The notes beneath the pieces are model-generated. The model made no database searches and was not told the origin of the DNA. It worked only from the letters and a program-made list of their open reading frames with translations. Source: Haliotis asinina (lineage: Eukaryota > Mollusca > Gastropoda > Lepetellida > Haliotidae). From it: 64,000 nt of DNA. This document shows positions 1 to 11,556 of the stretch, piece after piece. Position 1 is the stretch's first letter. Every line of letters begins with the position of its first letter. The stretch covers positions 15,718,969 to 15,782,968 of the forward strand of contig NC_090288.1 in the NCBI RefSeq assembly GCF_037392515.1, in the 5' to 3' direction. Position numbers and translations under genes: made by a program.

Positions 1-14
1 AACTGATTATTATA

Positions 15-210
15 ACATCGGACAACCGAAGCTGCATGTGAGGCGCTTTAACAATCTCATGACTTTTCCCACCGGGTACCCATTTTCTGCTGGATAACAG
101 AGGGAATTTTGAACAAACTCACCTGATTAAGGTGAGACCACGTGGATCACATGTGCTTCATTTTGGGGCAGGGCTGAAGTCCTAGAAACTCTCAAGAGTC
201 AAACTGTCAA
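15..210 (+). repeat. Interspersed repeat family C, copy 1
   Basis: About 195 bp that recurs at 14635-14822 (plus) and 51352-51540 and 53125-53275 (minus). Shared words in order are CCCACCGGGTACCCATTTTC, then GGTGA..CAC, CACATGTG, then GTCCT..AAACTCTCA. Non-coding, family not recognised; probably a SINE or MITE fragment. Confidence 0.6.
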
Positions 211-438
211 ACACGGCCACCCATGCAAGGACTCCAGATCTCAGCTCTCAAACTCTGTTAATTTCAAATGATTTATCACCTGAGCTTAGTGTAAAGGATC
301 ATAGTTCACAGACTGAGAGAGAGAGTTAAAGTTATATAGCATCACGGTGGGTGATACCTAAAATGGGCCTCACACACTGTACCTACTCGATTTGACGACA
401 CTTTAATTCACAGAATGACTGAATGAGTAGGGGTTAAC

Positions 439-944
439 GCATCCTCGATATCTCCAGGGTATACGTTCCGATAAATCTCCACTATACCCTGAACGCATCT
501 ACGCACGACCCGATAACTTTTTTTACCTCAATTTGCTGGCTGCGCATTCCCGCAATAGCCAATCAGCAAGGCCGCCGTTGTAACCGAGCTTGAGGGTGTC
601 AACAAGGGTAGCAGTCGCGATGGTTTGCTCACAGTGTGTCTCATATTTTGGGGAAATCATACAGACAAATTTATAGGTCCGAAACTTTTGAAAATATATA
701 TGCAAAAACTCCATCTACCTCTTTCAGACAACCTTTTCATGGTTTGTTTTTACAAGTTTAATCGGTTACATAATTTGTAAAGCGAAAGCGAGTTCGGATT
801 GGTTCGCTCACCTTCCCAGCGTAGACACCTGGTTGAATGAAAAGCCAGCCAAGGGAGGTAATAAATTTAACGGTCTGAGCCGCAGATGCATCCAGGGTAT
901 AGTAGAGACTTGTCGGAACGTATACCCTGGAGATATCGAGGATG
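439..944. mobile_element. Non-autonomous TIR DNA transposon, 506 bp, with 8-bp target duplication
   Basis: The ends are long inverted repeats: about 65 bp at 439-503 matches the reverse complement of 884-944, beginning CATCCTCGATATCTCC and running through GGGTATACGTTCCG. The 8-mer GGGTTAAC flanks both sides (431-438 and 945-952), as expected for a target-site duplication. The interior carries only short chance reading frames and no transposase. An 8-bp duplication suggests hAT-like mobilisation, but the TTAA inside it leaves a TTAA-targeting family possible. Confidence 0.7.
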
Positions 945-1030
945 GGGTTAACAACGCTTTTTCATTATATACCCGTAATATCAAGCAGGGGTACAACTTG
1001 TCGTGATGATCGGACGTTTTAACGACAAGA

Positions 1031-1195
1031 GCGGTGGGGTAGCCTAGGTGTTAAAGTGTTCGCTCGAAGCGCCGAATACCCCAGTTCGATTCCTCACATT
1101 GGGCACAATGTGTGAAGCCCATTTCTGGAGTGGCCCGCCATGATGTTGCTGGAATATTGCTATGAGCGGCGTAAAACTAAACTCACTCACTCACT
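1031..1195 (+). mobile_element. SINE-A copy (tRNA-derived), nearly full length
   Basis: The head GGTGGGGTAGCCTAGGTG resembles a pol III A box and GTTCGATTCC a B box. The body GTGTGAAGCCCATTTCTGG is followed by the tail GGAATATTGCT..GCGGCGTAAAAC and CACTCACTCACT. It is one of more than 20 copies in the window and one of the most complete. Confidence 0.85.
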
Positions 1196-2167
1196 TTAAG
1201 CACACAGCTACTCCGCCCACCCATTACTTCACTGAAACACCAGCCCATGTGACATTTTAATCGTTAGAGTCTGCATCAGGTATATTCAGTTAGATTGTGT
1301 AATAAATCACACGCGCAACAAACGATTAAATTATAAACTAAAATAAAATAATTACATTCGTAATTCCTTATAAACCTTATATATGAGCAAACGATTCAGT
1401 CCTTACCTTCTGTTCGGTGACCATTTCAGTGAGGTATTGACCAGTCTTCGTCGCCTCCAGATTTACTGACCCCATGCATGCCCAGTCTGGTCAATAAATG
1501 TCGTCTAGTCCAGCAATAGAGCTCGCCGAGTCCCTCCAATGAAATGCCGTTGACGCACACACAGGAGAAACACCTTCCCTGCTGCAGTTGTTAAAAGTCG
1601 CCCCGACCGGCGTCCTCTCTTGAGGCTCCTTGTGACGTTACTCATTTGATTATGCCGGTGCTCTGTTGGGATTTAGATTTATGCAGGTTTTGTTTCTTTT
1701 CACTTTCCACTTTTCCCTTATGAATTCATCAGCAACAAAATTCATATCAAAGGAACTAATCGATATTTGAAATTTTTAGGGAGTAGTGCTAGTACACTCC
1801 TGTTTTCTATCAAAATTAATGACATTTATAGCATCTTTATAGATGCGGTATTCATGACGATGTGTGCATCAGGTATTTCATGAAATAATCAGACCAACTT
1901 TAGTCTAATCTAACAAATTGAATCAATACATTCTCATATAATGTGCTGACACATGGCATACATATCTTGCAACGCCTCTCCACAACCTAAACTCTCCAAA
2001 ATAAGAAACGAACAGGCCGAAAATAAGAAAGTGTATTAAACGCACTGAAGTGTAGATACGTCGATTTAGGAAATTCGACACACGGATGAACATACCTATT
2101 GTTGTCAGTGTCAGTATTAATTCAGTTTACTCACTGCACATGTGTCTACGTTCAAGTACCAGGGCCT
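1196..2167. other. Non-coding stretch, no feature recognised
   Basis: AT-rich unique-looking sequence with no reading frame of note, no repeat shared with the rest of the window and no splice-bounded conserved peptide. Confidence 0.5.
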
Positions 2168-2265
2168 ATATTCTCGACAGCCCTTAGAATTCTTAACTTT
2201 GACCGTAGCTAATGTGTTAAGAATGGGCTTAAGAAGTTCGTAGGGCTACGAACGTTTCGAGAATA
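2168..2265. mobile_element. Short palindromic MITE, family M1, copy 1
   Basis: About 98 bp, close to palindromic: one end reads TATTCTCG..AGCCCT and the other, reverse complemented, CTATTCTCGAAACGTTCGTA. A second copy lies at 60453-60560 with the same interior (GTGTTAAGAATGGGCTTAAG). No coding capacity. Confidence 0.65.
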
Positions 2266-2334
2266 GCTAGCCTGGCGACACCGCTCCTTGAGAGAGATTG
2301 CATAAGTGGTCACATCTTTGCTTGGGGAATTCTT

Positions 2335-3065
2335 CGTCATTTATCCTTCACCGCATCGGCAAGGTCTGCAAGTGCCTGAAGACGATGGTGTCAAATACGG
2401 ACGCGTCGATCACGTTCGTACCATAGATGCTCAATCGGGTTCAGATCAGGCGATTTGGAAATCCAGGGAAGGTCATTGACGTTTGCATTGGTGAGATAGG
2501 AATGTTTCATATGAGATGTATGGGGTCGAGCATTGTCGTGTTCAAACACGCCCCTCTGGTTCCTGCTAACAAAAAGGAGATGAGGTCTCACGATTTGGTC
2601 GATGTACCGATTTGCTGTAAGATAGCCTTGAACCTCTGCCAGCTCTAATCTCACCGTGTAAGACAAGTTTCGGTTAAATCTGTCCACCTGTCGAACGTAG
2701 TTCGACACAAAAAGACCATGTCGCCGTCGATAGACACGCCGTGACTCATCCCGTCGTTGCAGGAGGAAGCGCGATTTATCGCTGAATCAAACACGTTGCC
2801 AATTCTCCAGGCTCCCTGTCTGTACTATGCTACACCATTGGACAGATCGTTGCTGTTGTAATTGTGTCAGGACAGATCCTCCTTTGGGTCGATATGCTCG
2901 AATTTCAAAGTCTCTCCGACGCGTTGTGATGGTTGGAAATTCTTCGAAGACCAGGCACCTGTCCTACAGAGTCCGTTGTTATAGCCAATCGGTGACGTAA
3001 GTGAAACACCCGGATACGCCGGATCTGAGCAGGAGTGGTCACTCTTGGTCTTAAATTGGATGATC
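2335..3065 (-). pseudogene. Degenerate Tc1/mariner-family transposase
   Basis: Minus-strand translation gives Tc1 transposase pieces in more than one frame. An N-terminal part includes PRVTTPAQ, FHLRHRL and PGLRRIS (about 2920-3065). The catalytic C-terminal part has FEHDNARPHTS and SPDLNPIEHLWYE (about 2391-2600). The D..D34E motifs are recognisable, but the frame changes between pieces and the helix-turn-helix start is missing. This is a dead copy of a plain DNA transposon. I could not define its terminal inverted repeats. Confidence 0.8.
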
Positions 3066-3727
3066 TTTGGTCGAATTGAAGCGGGTATATGTCATAATCG
3101 TTTTCTGGTGCTGTGGTGGACGTTGGGGTGTCTTGCAGCTGCGGACAGGAACTACCGTGCCTCTTAATGTCCAATTTCGATATTCGAGCCAGCAGCATAC
3201 AGTCTTGACATTCTTTATCTTCGTTAACATCGTACATTTTGGAATGAAATGAATTTAGTTTGACTTTCTGTTGTCCCTACTCATGTTTTCCACACACTGC
3301 GAAAACGTTTTCTGCAAGCACTTTTCATCTATCGCTTTCATCTTTTATGACAAACGTTTGTGTTTGGGAGGAAAATACTACAACCAAGACATGATTCACG
3401 GGATTCAAACACAGGAATTGACGAGTGCTGTCAAAATATGTCAAAATGAACTGCTGAAAACACCTGTACGTTTCTTTGTTTTGAAGAGTGTGCTAGCCAG
3501 ATTACAAGATAAATAGACTATTTTCTGATAATACTTTTTTAATGGTATTCCCCTGATTTATACTGAGCTACGCAGTGTTGTGGATGTAGAACACGTAAAC
3601 AATCATGTCGATACTTCCATTTGGCATGAATAGTATCTGTTTTACTGGTTTAACTTCAAGAGGCAAACGAAGATTTGAAGAAGAAACTTGTCTCAGATTA
3701 AACTACATGTACCTGTGAATGTCCGTG
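3066..3727. other. Non-coding stretch, no feature recognised
   Basis: Short frames of 61-81 codons only, with no family resemblance. May include the eroded 5' flank of the neighbouring Tc1 relic. Confidence 0.4.
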
Positions 3728-3895
3728 TTAGAATTGATCTTCAGCAACCCATGTCTGTTGTAAGAGGCAACAGCACAATGGTATCGAGTAATCCCGTATC
3801 CCAGTTACGTATATCGATGCTCATGCTATTAATCACTGTATTAACTAACCCAGACCGCCACAATACAGCTGGAATATTGCTATTGTCAAACAACA
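3728..3895 (+). mobile_element. SINE-B copy, diverged
   Basis: SINE-B order is visible: AGAATTGATCTTCAGCAACCC, GTAAGAGGC, ATCCCAGTT..CGTA, ATCGATGCTCATG, CAGACCGCC and the tail AGCTGGAATATTGCT. Confidence 0.7.
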
Positions 3896-4028
3896 ACGGA
3901 ACCAAATCTTAAAATAAATGTTTGCCCTAAGGCTTTCCTTGTTGCATTAAAAAATCTGTTGATGTATTGTTTTATGTTTGTTTGCCTTTCCACCTTCACT
4001 TTTTGCGTTTTTATTATCGTGGTGATAT

Positions 4029-4186
4029 GAGTGAGTTAGTTTAGTTTACACAACTTTTAGCAATATTCCAACAACATTACGGCGGGGGACACCAAAAATG
4101 AGCTTTACACATAGTACCCACGTGCGCAATCGAACCCGGGCATTCAGCGTGACGAACGGACGCTTTAACCACTAGGCCACCCCACG
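4029..4186 (-). mobile_element. SINE-A copy
   Basis: Reverse complement of the SINE-A consensus: GAGTGAGTTAGTTTAG at the tail, AATCGAACCCGGG as the complement of the B box, and CCACTAGGCCACCCCAC at the head. Confidence 0.8.
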
Positions 4187-4562
4187 AAAAAGGAATAAGT
4201 AGAGCGTTCATTATCTATTCGTGATGATGCTGGTTCTGGTGCAGGCTACTAACGACATAGAAATGGTCTTCACGTCAGATTAGTGATATGAAATGGAGTC
4301 TCAAGGGATGTTAGCCATGGCTTTCATAAAATGACATGTGAATGACTGTCAGATCAGAAACAGAAATAATTAGTTCCATCTAAAATTGGATCGGGCACTA
4401 TTTTCATGTGGTGTAAACACGTTGTTGAATGTCATCCTGTACCACGAACTGCAATCAAAGTATCTGATAGCGTGCCTAATATCAAAATAAGTATCTGTTG
4501 TTAGTCTGTACTGTTCGCTCCCATGTGTGTTGTCTGTGATTAGTTTTGCAAGACTTGATAAC

Positions 4563-4650
4563 CCACATGGACAGAACGTGTGAAGTCCTTTTCAGGTGTT
4601 GCACGCTGTGATATTGCTGGATTTTTTTCTAAGCGCGGCGTTAAACTAAC
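4563..4650 (+). mobile_element. SINE-A 3' fragment
   Basis: Begins inside the element (ACGTGTGAAG) and keeps GTGATATTGCTGGA and GCGGCGTTAAAC. The tRNA-like head is missing. Confidence 0.6.
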
Positions 4651-4719
4651 AGCATCGGGCATTTAACAAGAGCTGATTGAATAACAAGCTTAGTCTTGAG
4701 TTAATTCTGCTGACTCCGT

Positions 4720-6270
4720 TATTGTTGCTGTTGCTGTTGTTGTTGCTGTCGAATTTTGCCGTTGTTGATGATAACACTGTTTATGTTGCTGACGCTTCTG
4801 ATTATCCGTTAGTGTTGCCGATATTTTTTTAGCTTGATGCCTCCGATACCGATGTTGCTGATGTGTTTCATGTAGATGCTGCTGTAAATATTGCTGTTGC
4901 TGTTACTGGTAATGCTGTTGTTTGTGACACAGCAAATGTTGTTGTTACTGTTGCCGTTACCGGTAATGCTGTTGTTTGTGATACATCAAATGTTGTTGTT
5001 ACTGTTGCCGTTACTGGTAATGCTGTTGTTTGTGACACAGCAAATGTTGTTGTTACTGTTGCCGTTACTGGTAATGCTGTTGTTTGTGACACAGCAAATG
5101 TTGTTGTTACTGTTGCCGTTACCGGTAATGCTGTTGTTTGTGACACAGCAAATGTTGTTGTTACTGTTGCCGTTACTGGTAATGCTGTTGTTTGTGACAC
5201 AGCAAATGTTGTTGTTACTGTTGCCGTTACTTGTAATGCTGTTGTTTGTGATACAGCAAATGTTGTTCCTGTTGCCGTTACTTGTAATGCTGTTGTTTGT
5301 GACGCAGCAAATGTTGTTGTTACTGTTGCTGTTACTGGTAATGCTGTTGTTTGTGACACAGCAAATGTTGTTGTTACTGTTGCCGTTACCGGTAATGCTG
5401 TTGTTTGTGATACATCAAATGTTGTTGTTACTGTTGCTGTTACTGGTAATGCTGTTGTTTGTGACACAGCAAATGTTGTTGTTACTGTTGCCGTTACTGG
5501 TAATGCTGTTGTTTGTGACACAGCAAATGTTGTTGTTACTGTTGCCGTTACCGGTAATGCTGTTGTTTGTGACACAGCAAATGTTGTTGTTACTGTTGCC
5601 GTTACTGGTAATGCTGTTGTTTGTGACACAGCAAATGTTGTTGTTACTGTTGCCGTTACCGGTAATGCTGTTGTTTGTGATACATCAAATGTTGTTGTTA
5701 CTGTTGCTGTTACTGGTAATGCTGTTGTTTGTGACACAGCAAATGTTGTTGTTACTGTTGCCGTTACTGGTAATGCTGTTGTTTGTGACACAGCAAATGT
5801 TGTTGTTACTGTTGCCGTTACCGGTAATGCTGTTGTTTGTGACACAGCAAATGTTGTTGTTACTGTTGCCGTTACTGGTAATGCTGTTGTTTGTGACACA
5901 GCAAATGTTGTTGTTACTGTTGCCGTTACTTGTAATGCTGTTGTTTGTGATACAGCAAATGTTGTTCCTGTTGCCGTTACTTGTAATGCTGTTGTTTGTG
6001 ACGCAGCAAATGTTGTTGTTACTGTTGCCGTTACTTGTAATGCTGTTGTTTGTGATACAGCAAATGTTGTTGTTACTGTTGCTGTTATTGTTTCTGATGC
6101 TGCTAATGTTCCTGATTCTCACGAAGCCAATGTTCATGTTGGTTCTTTTATTGATACTGCTATTGGTCTAATCTTTCCTGGTACTAGTTATGGTGTGAAC
6201 TTTGTTTTAACTTGTTTAGTTGCTGAAGTTGCTAACATTGTTGTTGCTGAACACTGTTGTTGCTGAACAC
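4720..6270 (+). repeat. 54-bp minisatellite array with higher-order structure
   Basis: About 22 head-to-tail copies of a 54-bp unit (GTTACTGGTAATGCTGTTG, then TTTGTGACACAGCAAATG) lie between about 4905 and 6075, flanked by looser TGTTGCTG-rich sequence. Variant units mark a higher-order repeat. The block holding TACATCAAATG, a 51-bp short unit and a GACGCAGCA unit occurs twice, 699 bp apart (TACATC at 4982 and 5681). Because 54 is a multiple of three and the unit lacks stops in several frames, long frames stay open on both strands (467, 426 and 343 codons). I read these as by-products of the repeat and not as genes. Confidence 0.9.
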
Positions 6271-9089
6271 TGTTGTTTCCGAACAGTTTGCAGGAACTGT
6301 GACTGTTTACTGTTTGGATCACAGAGCTTGTTTGTCTCATTTCCTATTCAGAGGATTTATGTGTTTGAGCGTATTTGCATGCAATATTGAAAAGGAATGG
6401 TCACAAGTTATGCAACTTGTTAAAGTTATCTCCCGACTATTACGTGTAGAACAAAGCATGACCCGTGGGCAATACGAAGATGTAAAGCTGCTTTCCAGAT
6501 GCTGCCGTACAGACTGATGCTAATATCTAAGCTAACGTTTAGGCCAACGTCCTGTATCAAATCAAACCGGCAGCTGTCATACTGTGGACATTTTAAAAAG
6601 TCTGATTGACATCAAATACCGAAGCACCACAAAAGCAACTTTTCAACCTCACTGACATCAAAAGATCAGCATTTAAAGAACTACACGAGTGTCTTAACTT
6701 AGTTTGTACTATATTCATGGTTCTTTCACCAAACAGGAAATATTTAGGAATTTCTTTTATTTTTTCAGGTAATTTAAATGAGGACCTCAGATAACTTCAA
6801 AGGATCTTTATCCTTGGGCATGTTGTTCCCCATCCACACATGTTATAAATGTTAAGACATACATGATGATAAGAACTGAAAGTGTGCTTGGTGTGACAAT
6901 TTCTTTCCATTGTCACATGTTGAAGACGTCGTAAAAACATGACGTTAGGATTTTGATCAATCAATTATAAATTCCTATTTCTTTTCTGTCCAAGCTGCTG
7001 TTCGTGGCTTGAAAAAATATCGAATCAGAATTGTGAATCAGAATTGTCTTTTCGACACAACTTTAAAAAGGCCATAAACCATTAGTCTTGCACAGAGTTT
7101 TACCGTGTACCATAAGTGGACAAACTGCACGTACGCACCTGTTTGGCATCAATATTACAAAAACAGGATCTCTTTAAAAACCGTATTTTTCTAAATTTAC
7201 TTGAATTTGTTGATTATTAAGAGGTTTTTCGCTTTGATCCGGCTCATGATTAACCTTTGTGTGTGATTTTACATCAGTTATGACGGCATGAAATTTGTCA
7301 TATTTCTGTTGAATTCAAGAAATCATTGTATTGTAACTGGAATTTTTCTTTTAAATAAGTTTACTAGTTTTTATAACAAATACCAATATCTAATACAAAT
7401 TCAAATTTAGTCAGGTGTTTATTTTGTATGCAAACCAACAGTAAATGTCTTTAAAGCGAACTATAATTAAATATCTTAAATGGTCTTAAATATTTCCATT
7501 TGATATAAAGTCATTATCTTCTGGATGTCATCTAGAATATATTTCTGATCACTGACAAATGAAATAGACACAACTCATTTTGTAGAAATTCGAGACGAAA
7601 GAGTTCATATTTTTTTCCGGAAACACGATTTGCCATCGAGATTCTAACTAGCAGGCTTTGATCCGAGAATTCAGTTTAGACCTCAGTCTCTACTACGACA
7701 AGTATGGGTTGCTGAAGACAAGTTCTTTCTATGAAGCCCTTTAATGATATAGCTGGAATATTGCAAAAAGCGGCGTAAACAAAACAACAGCAAAAACATT
7801 ATTCGCAGAGAATGTGGACCCACCAAAAACAAAACCGGTGATCAGGCGGAAATGTTTGTAACGAGAATAAAAAATCTGAGACGGAAGCAAGAAAGTTCTG
7901 CGATATGTTCCTTTCATCTTACAGTATTTGATGACTGACGGTATTTGGGAAGGTTTCTTTACCCAGGACATGGAGTCTACTTGTGAACCTTGACCAGTTA
8001 CAAATAGGTGAACGTTTTTCACTGCATAAGAGCTATTTCTAATGTATTGCCCAGAGAACGTATGTAAGACCTCCTCATTTAACTAATATATATGTCTACC
8101 ACCGTTTTTAATAAGTATATTTACACATTTGACATAAATGGCTGTGACCGGACACTATTGCCGTCAGTTCCAGGAATGGTGTATATCCTGCTGGAAAGCA
8201 TTCCAAGAGTTCCTTCCCAAAAGTGCTTCAGACAATTTTCAGTGATGAAAATCAGTTGACCTATTTTGATGTTAATACTGCCCCATCCAGAGGATGAGGA
8301 TTAAGAAAATAATCATTAACTAATTAGCTGGAATCTGAAAAGCGGCGTAGATTAGCTACAAACCCAGATCGAAGAAAATTTCCCTAAAATAGATCATGCT
8401 AACTACAGTATTGGGCTGGGACCCACCCGCTATTACCCTATCTTACCCCAATAGCCATTATGTTCCTAGCATCAAATTTGTAAGAATATATTCTTCAACT
8501 CGGAGGCAGAAATTTCAAGTTCATTCAATATCTTAACCGTTCATTATATTCAAAACAGGGGACTGCACAAATACGAGTGTCTACATCGTCAAAGACAACA
8601 CAGCGTATTAATCATGAAAGAATAACATACTACATGGTTTAAACTAATCGCCACATGATCATAACAGGTCCGGGTATTGAGACGGGTACCCGAGTTCAAC
8701 TACCAAACCGGGTATCCAGGTTACCTGTCCCACCCCGAATACTAACAGTTTACACTGAATGTGGGTTGGGTTTTTTGTTTGTGCGCGTGTTTGCGTTGTG
8801 TTTTAGATAATAATAGACATCAAGTTACCTCGGGTTCTAGCAGTAGAGATTATATTGTCCACAATGAACTGTAAGGTCCCTCATTGCAAATTATTGTTCT
8901 TAGCATACACGTCTTACAGAAACGTTTCCATAACAATAAAATGTACTCATTATAACACTTAATACAGTGTGACAGATGCATACAGATATTGTGATCGTTT
9001 TGCTGAGTAATACAGCCTGGTTTAACTCTCAGTTGACTTGCACATATGTATGTTTGACACATAATACTCAAGATCGATCATTATTTTCA
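6271..9089. other. Non-coding stretch, no gene recognised
   Basis: AT-rich sequence with no open frame above about 93 codons and no conserved peptide. SINE-tail scraps (GCTGGAATATTGC..AGCGGCGTA near 7750; GCTGGAATCTGAAAAGCGGCG near 8328) are the only repeat traces I noticed. Confidence 0.45.
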
Positions 9090-9178
9090 ACCCGTGAAGA
9101 TCCGGGCTACACTTTGTCTTTAGCAACCCATGCTTGTCGCAGGAGGCGACTTATGGGATCGGGTTGACTCGGTCGCTG
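9090..9178 (+). mobile_element. SINE-B 5' fragment
   Basis: CCGTGAAGATCCGGG head followed by AGCAACCCATGCTTGTCG, AGGAGGCGACTTA and GGGATCGGGT. The downstream half is absent. Confidence 0.7.
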
Positions 9179-9679
9179 ATAGTTGTTATAGTGCCTACTT
9201 TTGGAGTGCCATTACAAATATTTCTAAACACCAAAAACTATGTAACAAGGCCGTATGAAATCTAATTATTATTACTCAATCTGTATTCTTAATCTTTTTC
9301 ACTACCTCAGAGTACATTGTTTTGTCAGCTACCCTGTTCCTCATCAAAGTATTCATTCGTTTCCGTCAGCATGTTGTTCATCTTAATTATGAACTATTGT
9401 AAACCAAACGTCACTGTGTCCTGTAATCTGACTGATTGAAAAACATGATCAAATGGTATTAGATTCCCGGAAACTGCAAGACTATTTACTACGTATTGAC
9501 ACGTAAACAATTGTTTTGTTGTGACGCCGTCGGTTCCAAATGCATTCCCGTGCTTCAAATTCTCAATATCACCCGGACATTGGCCAGCAAATGCACCACC
9601 AGCCTATCCCCAGTCGACACACCAACCATACATGAACCCGTTGACACTTAGTTGACACGTTATTTTTTCCTTATGATCC
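9179..9679. other. Non-coding stretch, no feature recognised
   Basis: No coding or repeat signal seen. Confidence 0.4.
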
Positions 9680-9940
9680 TTAAATCGATCCTTATGATGT
9701 TGTGCACAGGATTGTCTGGTCCTGACTCAGTCCCGAACTCGATTACTCAAAGACATCCGTGAGGGCGGTAGAGTACACTAGTGCCTAAAGTGTTGGCTCG
9801 TCATGCTGAAGATCCGGGTTCGATTCTCCTGTATCCTGGCCGTGATGTTGCTGAAATATTGCTTTACGCGGCGTAAAAGCATACTCGCTCACTCACACAC
9901 AGCTGGAATATTGCTGATTTCGGCGTAAAACGAATACTCC
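9680..9940 (+). mobile_element. SINE-B copy interrupted by a SINE-A
   Basis: The SINE-B 3' half (CTTATGATGTTG, GGATTGTCTGGTCCTGACTC, CGATTACTCAAAGAC) stops near 9755 and resumes at 9898 with ACAGCTGGAATATTGCTGA and CGGCGTAAAAC. Between them lies a complete SINE-A. Confidence 0.65.
9763..9897 (+). mobile_element. SINE-A copy nested in SINE-B
   Basis: GGGCGGTAGAGTACACTAGT head, GGCTCGTCATGCTGAAGATC, B box GGGTTCGATTCTCC, tail GCTGAAATATTGCT..GCGGCGTAAAA and CGCTCACTCACAC. Part of the middle is deleted after the B box. Confidence 0.75.
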
Positions 9941-10693
9941 CATGGTATCTACATTGAAGTATTTTGTTATTGATTTGTAACCATCGATCATGTTTTAACA
10001 CTGACAGTAATTGTATAACATTTATTTGTTGCTGCCTCACTGAATTCCTGTGATGTCCAAATTAACCTTACTTTTTCCAATTTGGAAATCGACACGTTTC
10101 AAGGGTTTTACTAACACCCATATGATCTCGTTAGCATCAATTTTAAATATTAATACACCCGTTTGTCATAACCGACACGTATGAATCAAGTAATTGATAG
10201 TGACATATCCGTTCGATCTCCGCATTTTTAATTTCAATTATTAAGGTTTTCGAACAATACGTCACCTCATTGAACTGGCACCTTGAATGGATTGGACAGT
10301 AAATACCAAACCATCTGCCAGACAAACGATGAGTTGGTATGTCTGATCAAAGAAACGCCAGTTAGTGAGGCGGGACACACATCGAATGCGATGTGAATTA
10401 TGAATATCATGAATAAAATACATGAAGGTCAACGCTTCTTAATGATATTTTCACAATCATTAGTTGTTTTGTCGAGTTGTTTAACTCGAACATACTACAC
10501 TGTAAATATCAGTCGAGCAATTTAACTGTTCGTTATACTCAGTATGGAGTCAGAATACATGTATTAACTAACGCTGTCTGTGTTATGGATTGTCTGTTAG
10601 ACTCAGCATAACATTCCTTCAGAATTGGCTGAAAAATCCCACTCGGGTTTTTCATTTTCCAAATATCGATATTATGAGAATATCCTGTACATT
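9941..10693. other. Non-coding stretch, no feature recognised
   Basis: AT-rich, short frames only. Confidence 0.4.
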
Positions 10694-10858
10694 CACCCTC
10701 GAAGATCCGAGTTTGAATTGATCTTCTGCAACCCATGCTTGTCATAAGAGGCGACGCACAGGATCGGGTGTTCAGACTCACTGACTTGGTTCACTCATGT
10801 CATCGTATCCCAGTTGCGTAGATCGATTCGCATGATGTTGATCACTGGATTGTAAAAT
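10694..10858 (+). mobile_element. SINE-B copy
   Basis: CTCGAAGATCCGAG, AATTGATCTTCTGCAACCC, ATGCTTGTCATAAGAGGCGA, ATCCCAGTTGCGTAGATCGA, CATGATGTTGATCACTGGAT. The usual tail is missing. Confidence 0.75.
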
Positions 10859-11111
10859 TTTAAAATCAATCCTTATCCTAATTCTGCATTACTGAGATTG
10901 TCTTTCGCTTCTGTATGATAGGCAAGTATCGTATAATGACATTTATCTTTTCCATGAAACTTAGAAGTACCTTAGCTGTGTATATGACATATATATCCAT
11001 TCTGTCCGTCAAAATAAGAAATGTAACTGCAATCATTATCAGATATTCAAATCATCTAGTTACATTGACATATATGCCTAGTTTGGGCATGTTTGGAAAT
11101 TTTGTGTCCAA

Positions 11112-11290
11112 CCCTTGAAGATCCGGGTTAAAATTGATCTTCAGTATCCCATGCTTGTCATAAAAGTAGATTGTGTGGTCGGGCTTGCTAACTTGGTTGA
11201 TGCATGTCATCGTATTCGATTTGCAAAGTTCATGATTTCAGTCACAGGATTGTCTGGTCCAGATTTGATTATGTACAGACTAGCAGTGAA
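11112..11290 (+). mobile_element. SINE-B copy, tail-less
   Basis: CCCTTGAAGATCCGGG, TTCAGTATCCCATGCTTGTC, AACTTGGTTGATGCATGTCA, GGATTGTCTGGTCCAGA. Diverged. Confidence 0.7.
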
Positions 11291-11419
11291 AGTGCCACTG
11301 GACATGCAGCGTGTGACGTCATGTATGCAAGAAAGTCGCATTCATCTCCTCGACAACGGAATCAGTTTCAGGCTATAGTTTTAACAGCTAGCAGCATTAC
11401 CAACATATGTCAGATTACT

Positions 11420-11556
11420 GGCAGTAGCCGAGCGGTTAAGGCGTTCGACGTAGACCCTGGTTCCATTCCCCACATGGGTGCAAAATGTGAAGCCCATTTC
11501 TGGTGTGATATTGCTGGAATATTGTTAAAACCAGCGGAAAAGTAAATTCACTCACT
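11420..11556 (+). mobile_element. SINE-A copy, diverged
   Basis: A-box-like AGTAGCCGAGCGGTTAAGGC, B-box-like GGTTCCATTCCCC, GTGAAGCCCATTTCTGGTG, and the tail TGATATTGCTGGAATATTGT. The A box here is closer to a true tRNA than in other copies. Confidence 0.75.

Noticed and set aside
1031-1120. tRNA gene
   Set aside because: The A- and B-box-like motifs belong to SINE-A heads; no copy folds into a credible mature tRNA with an acceptor stem.
4863-6266. Long frames of 467, 426 and 343 codons on both strands
   Set aside because: All lie in the 54-bp minisatellite. They are open because the period is a multiple of three and the unit lacks stops in several frames; there is no domain, signal or splice context.
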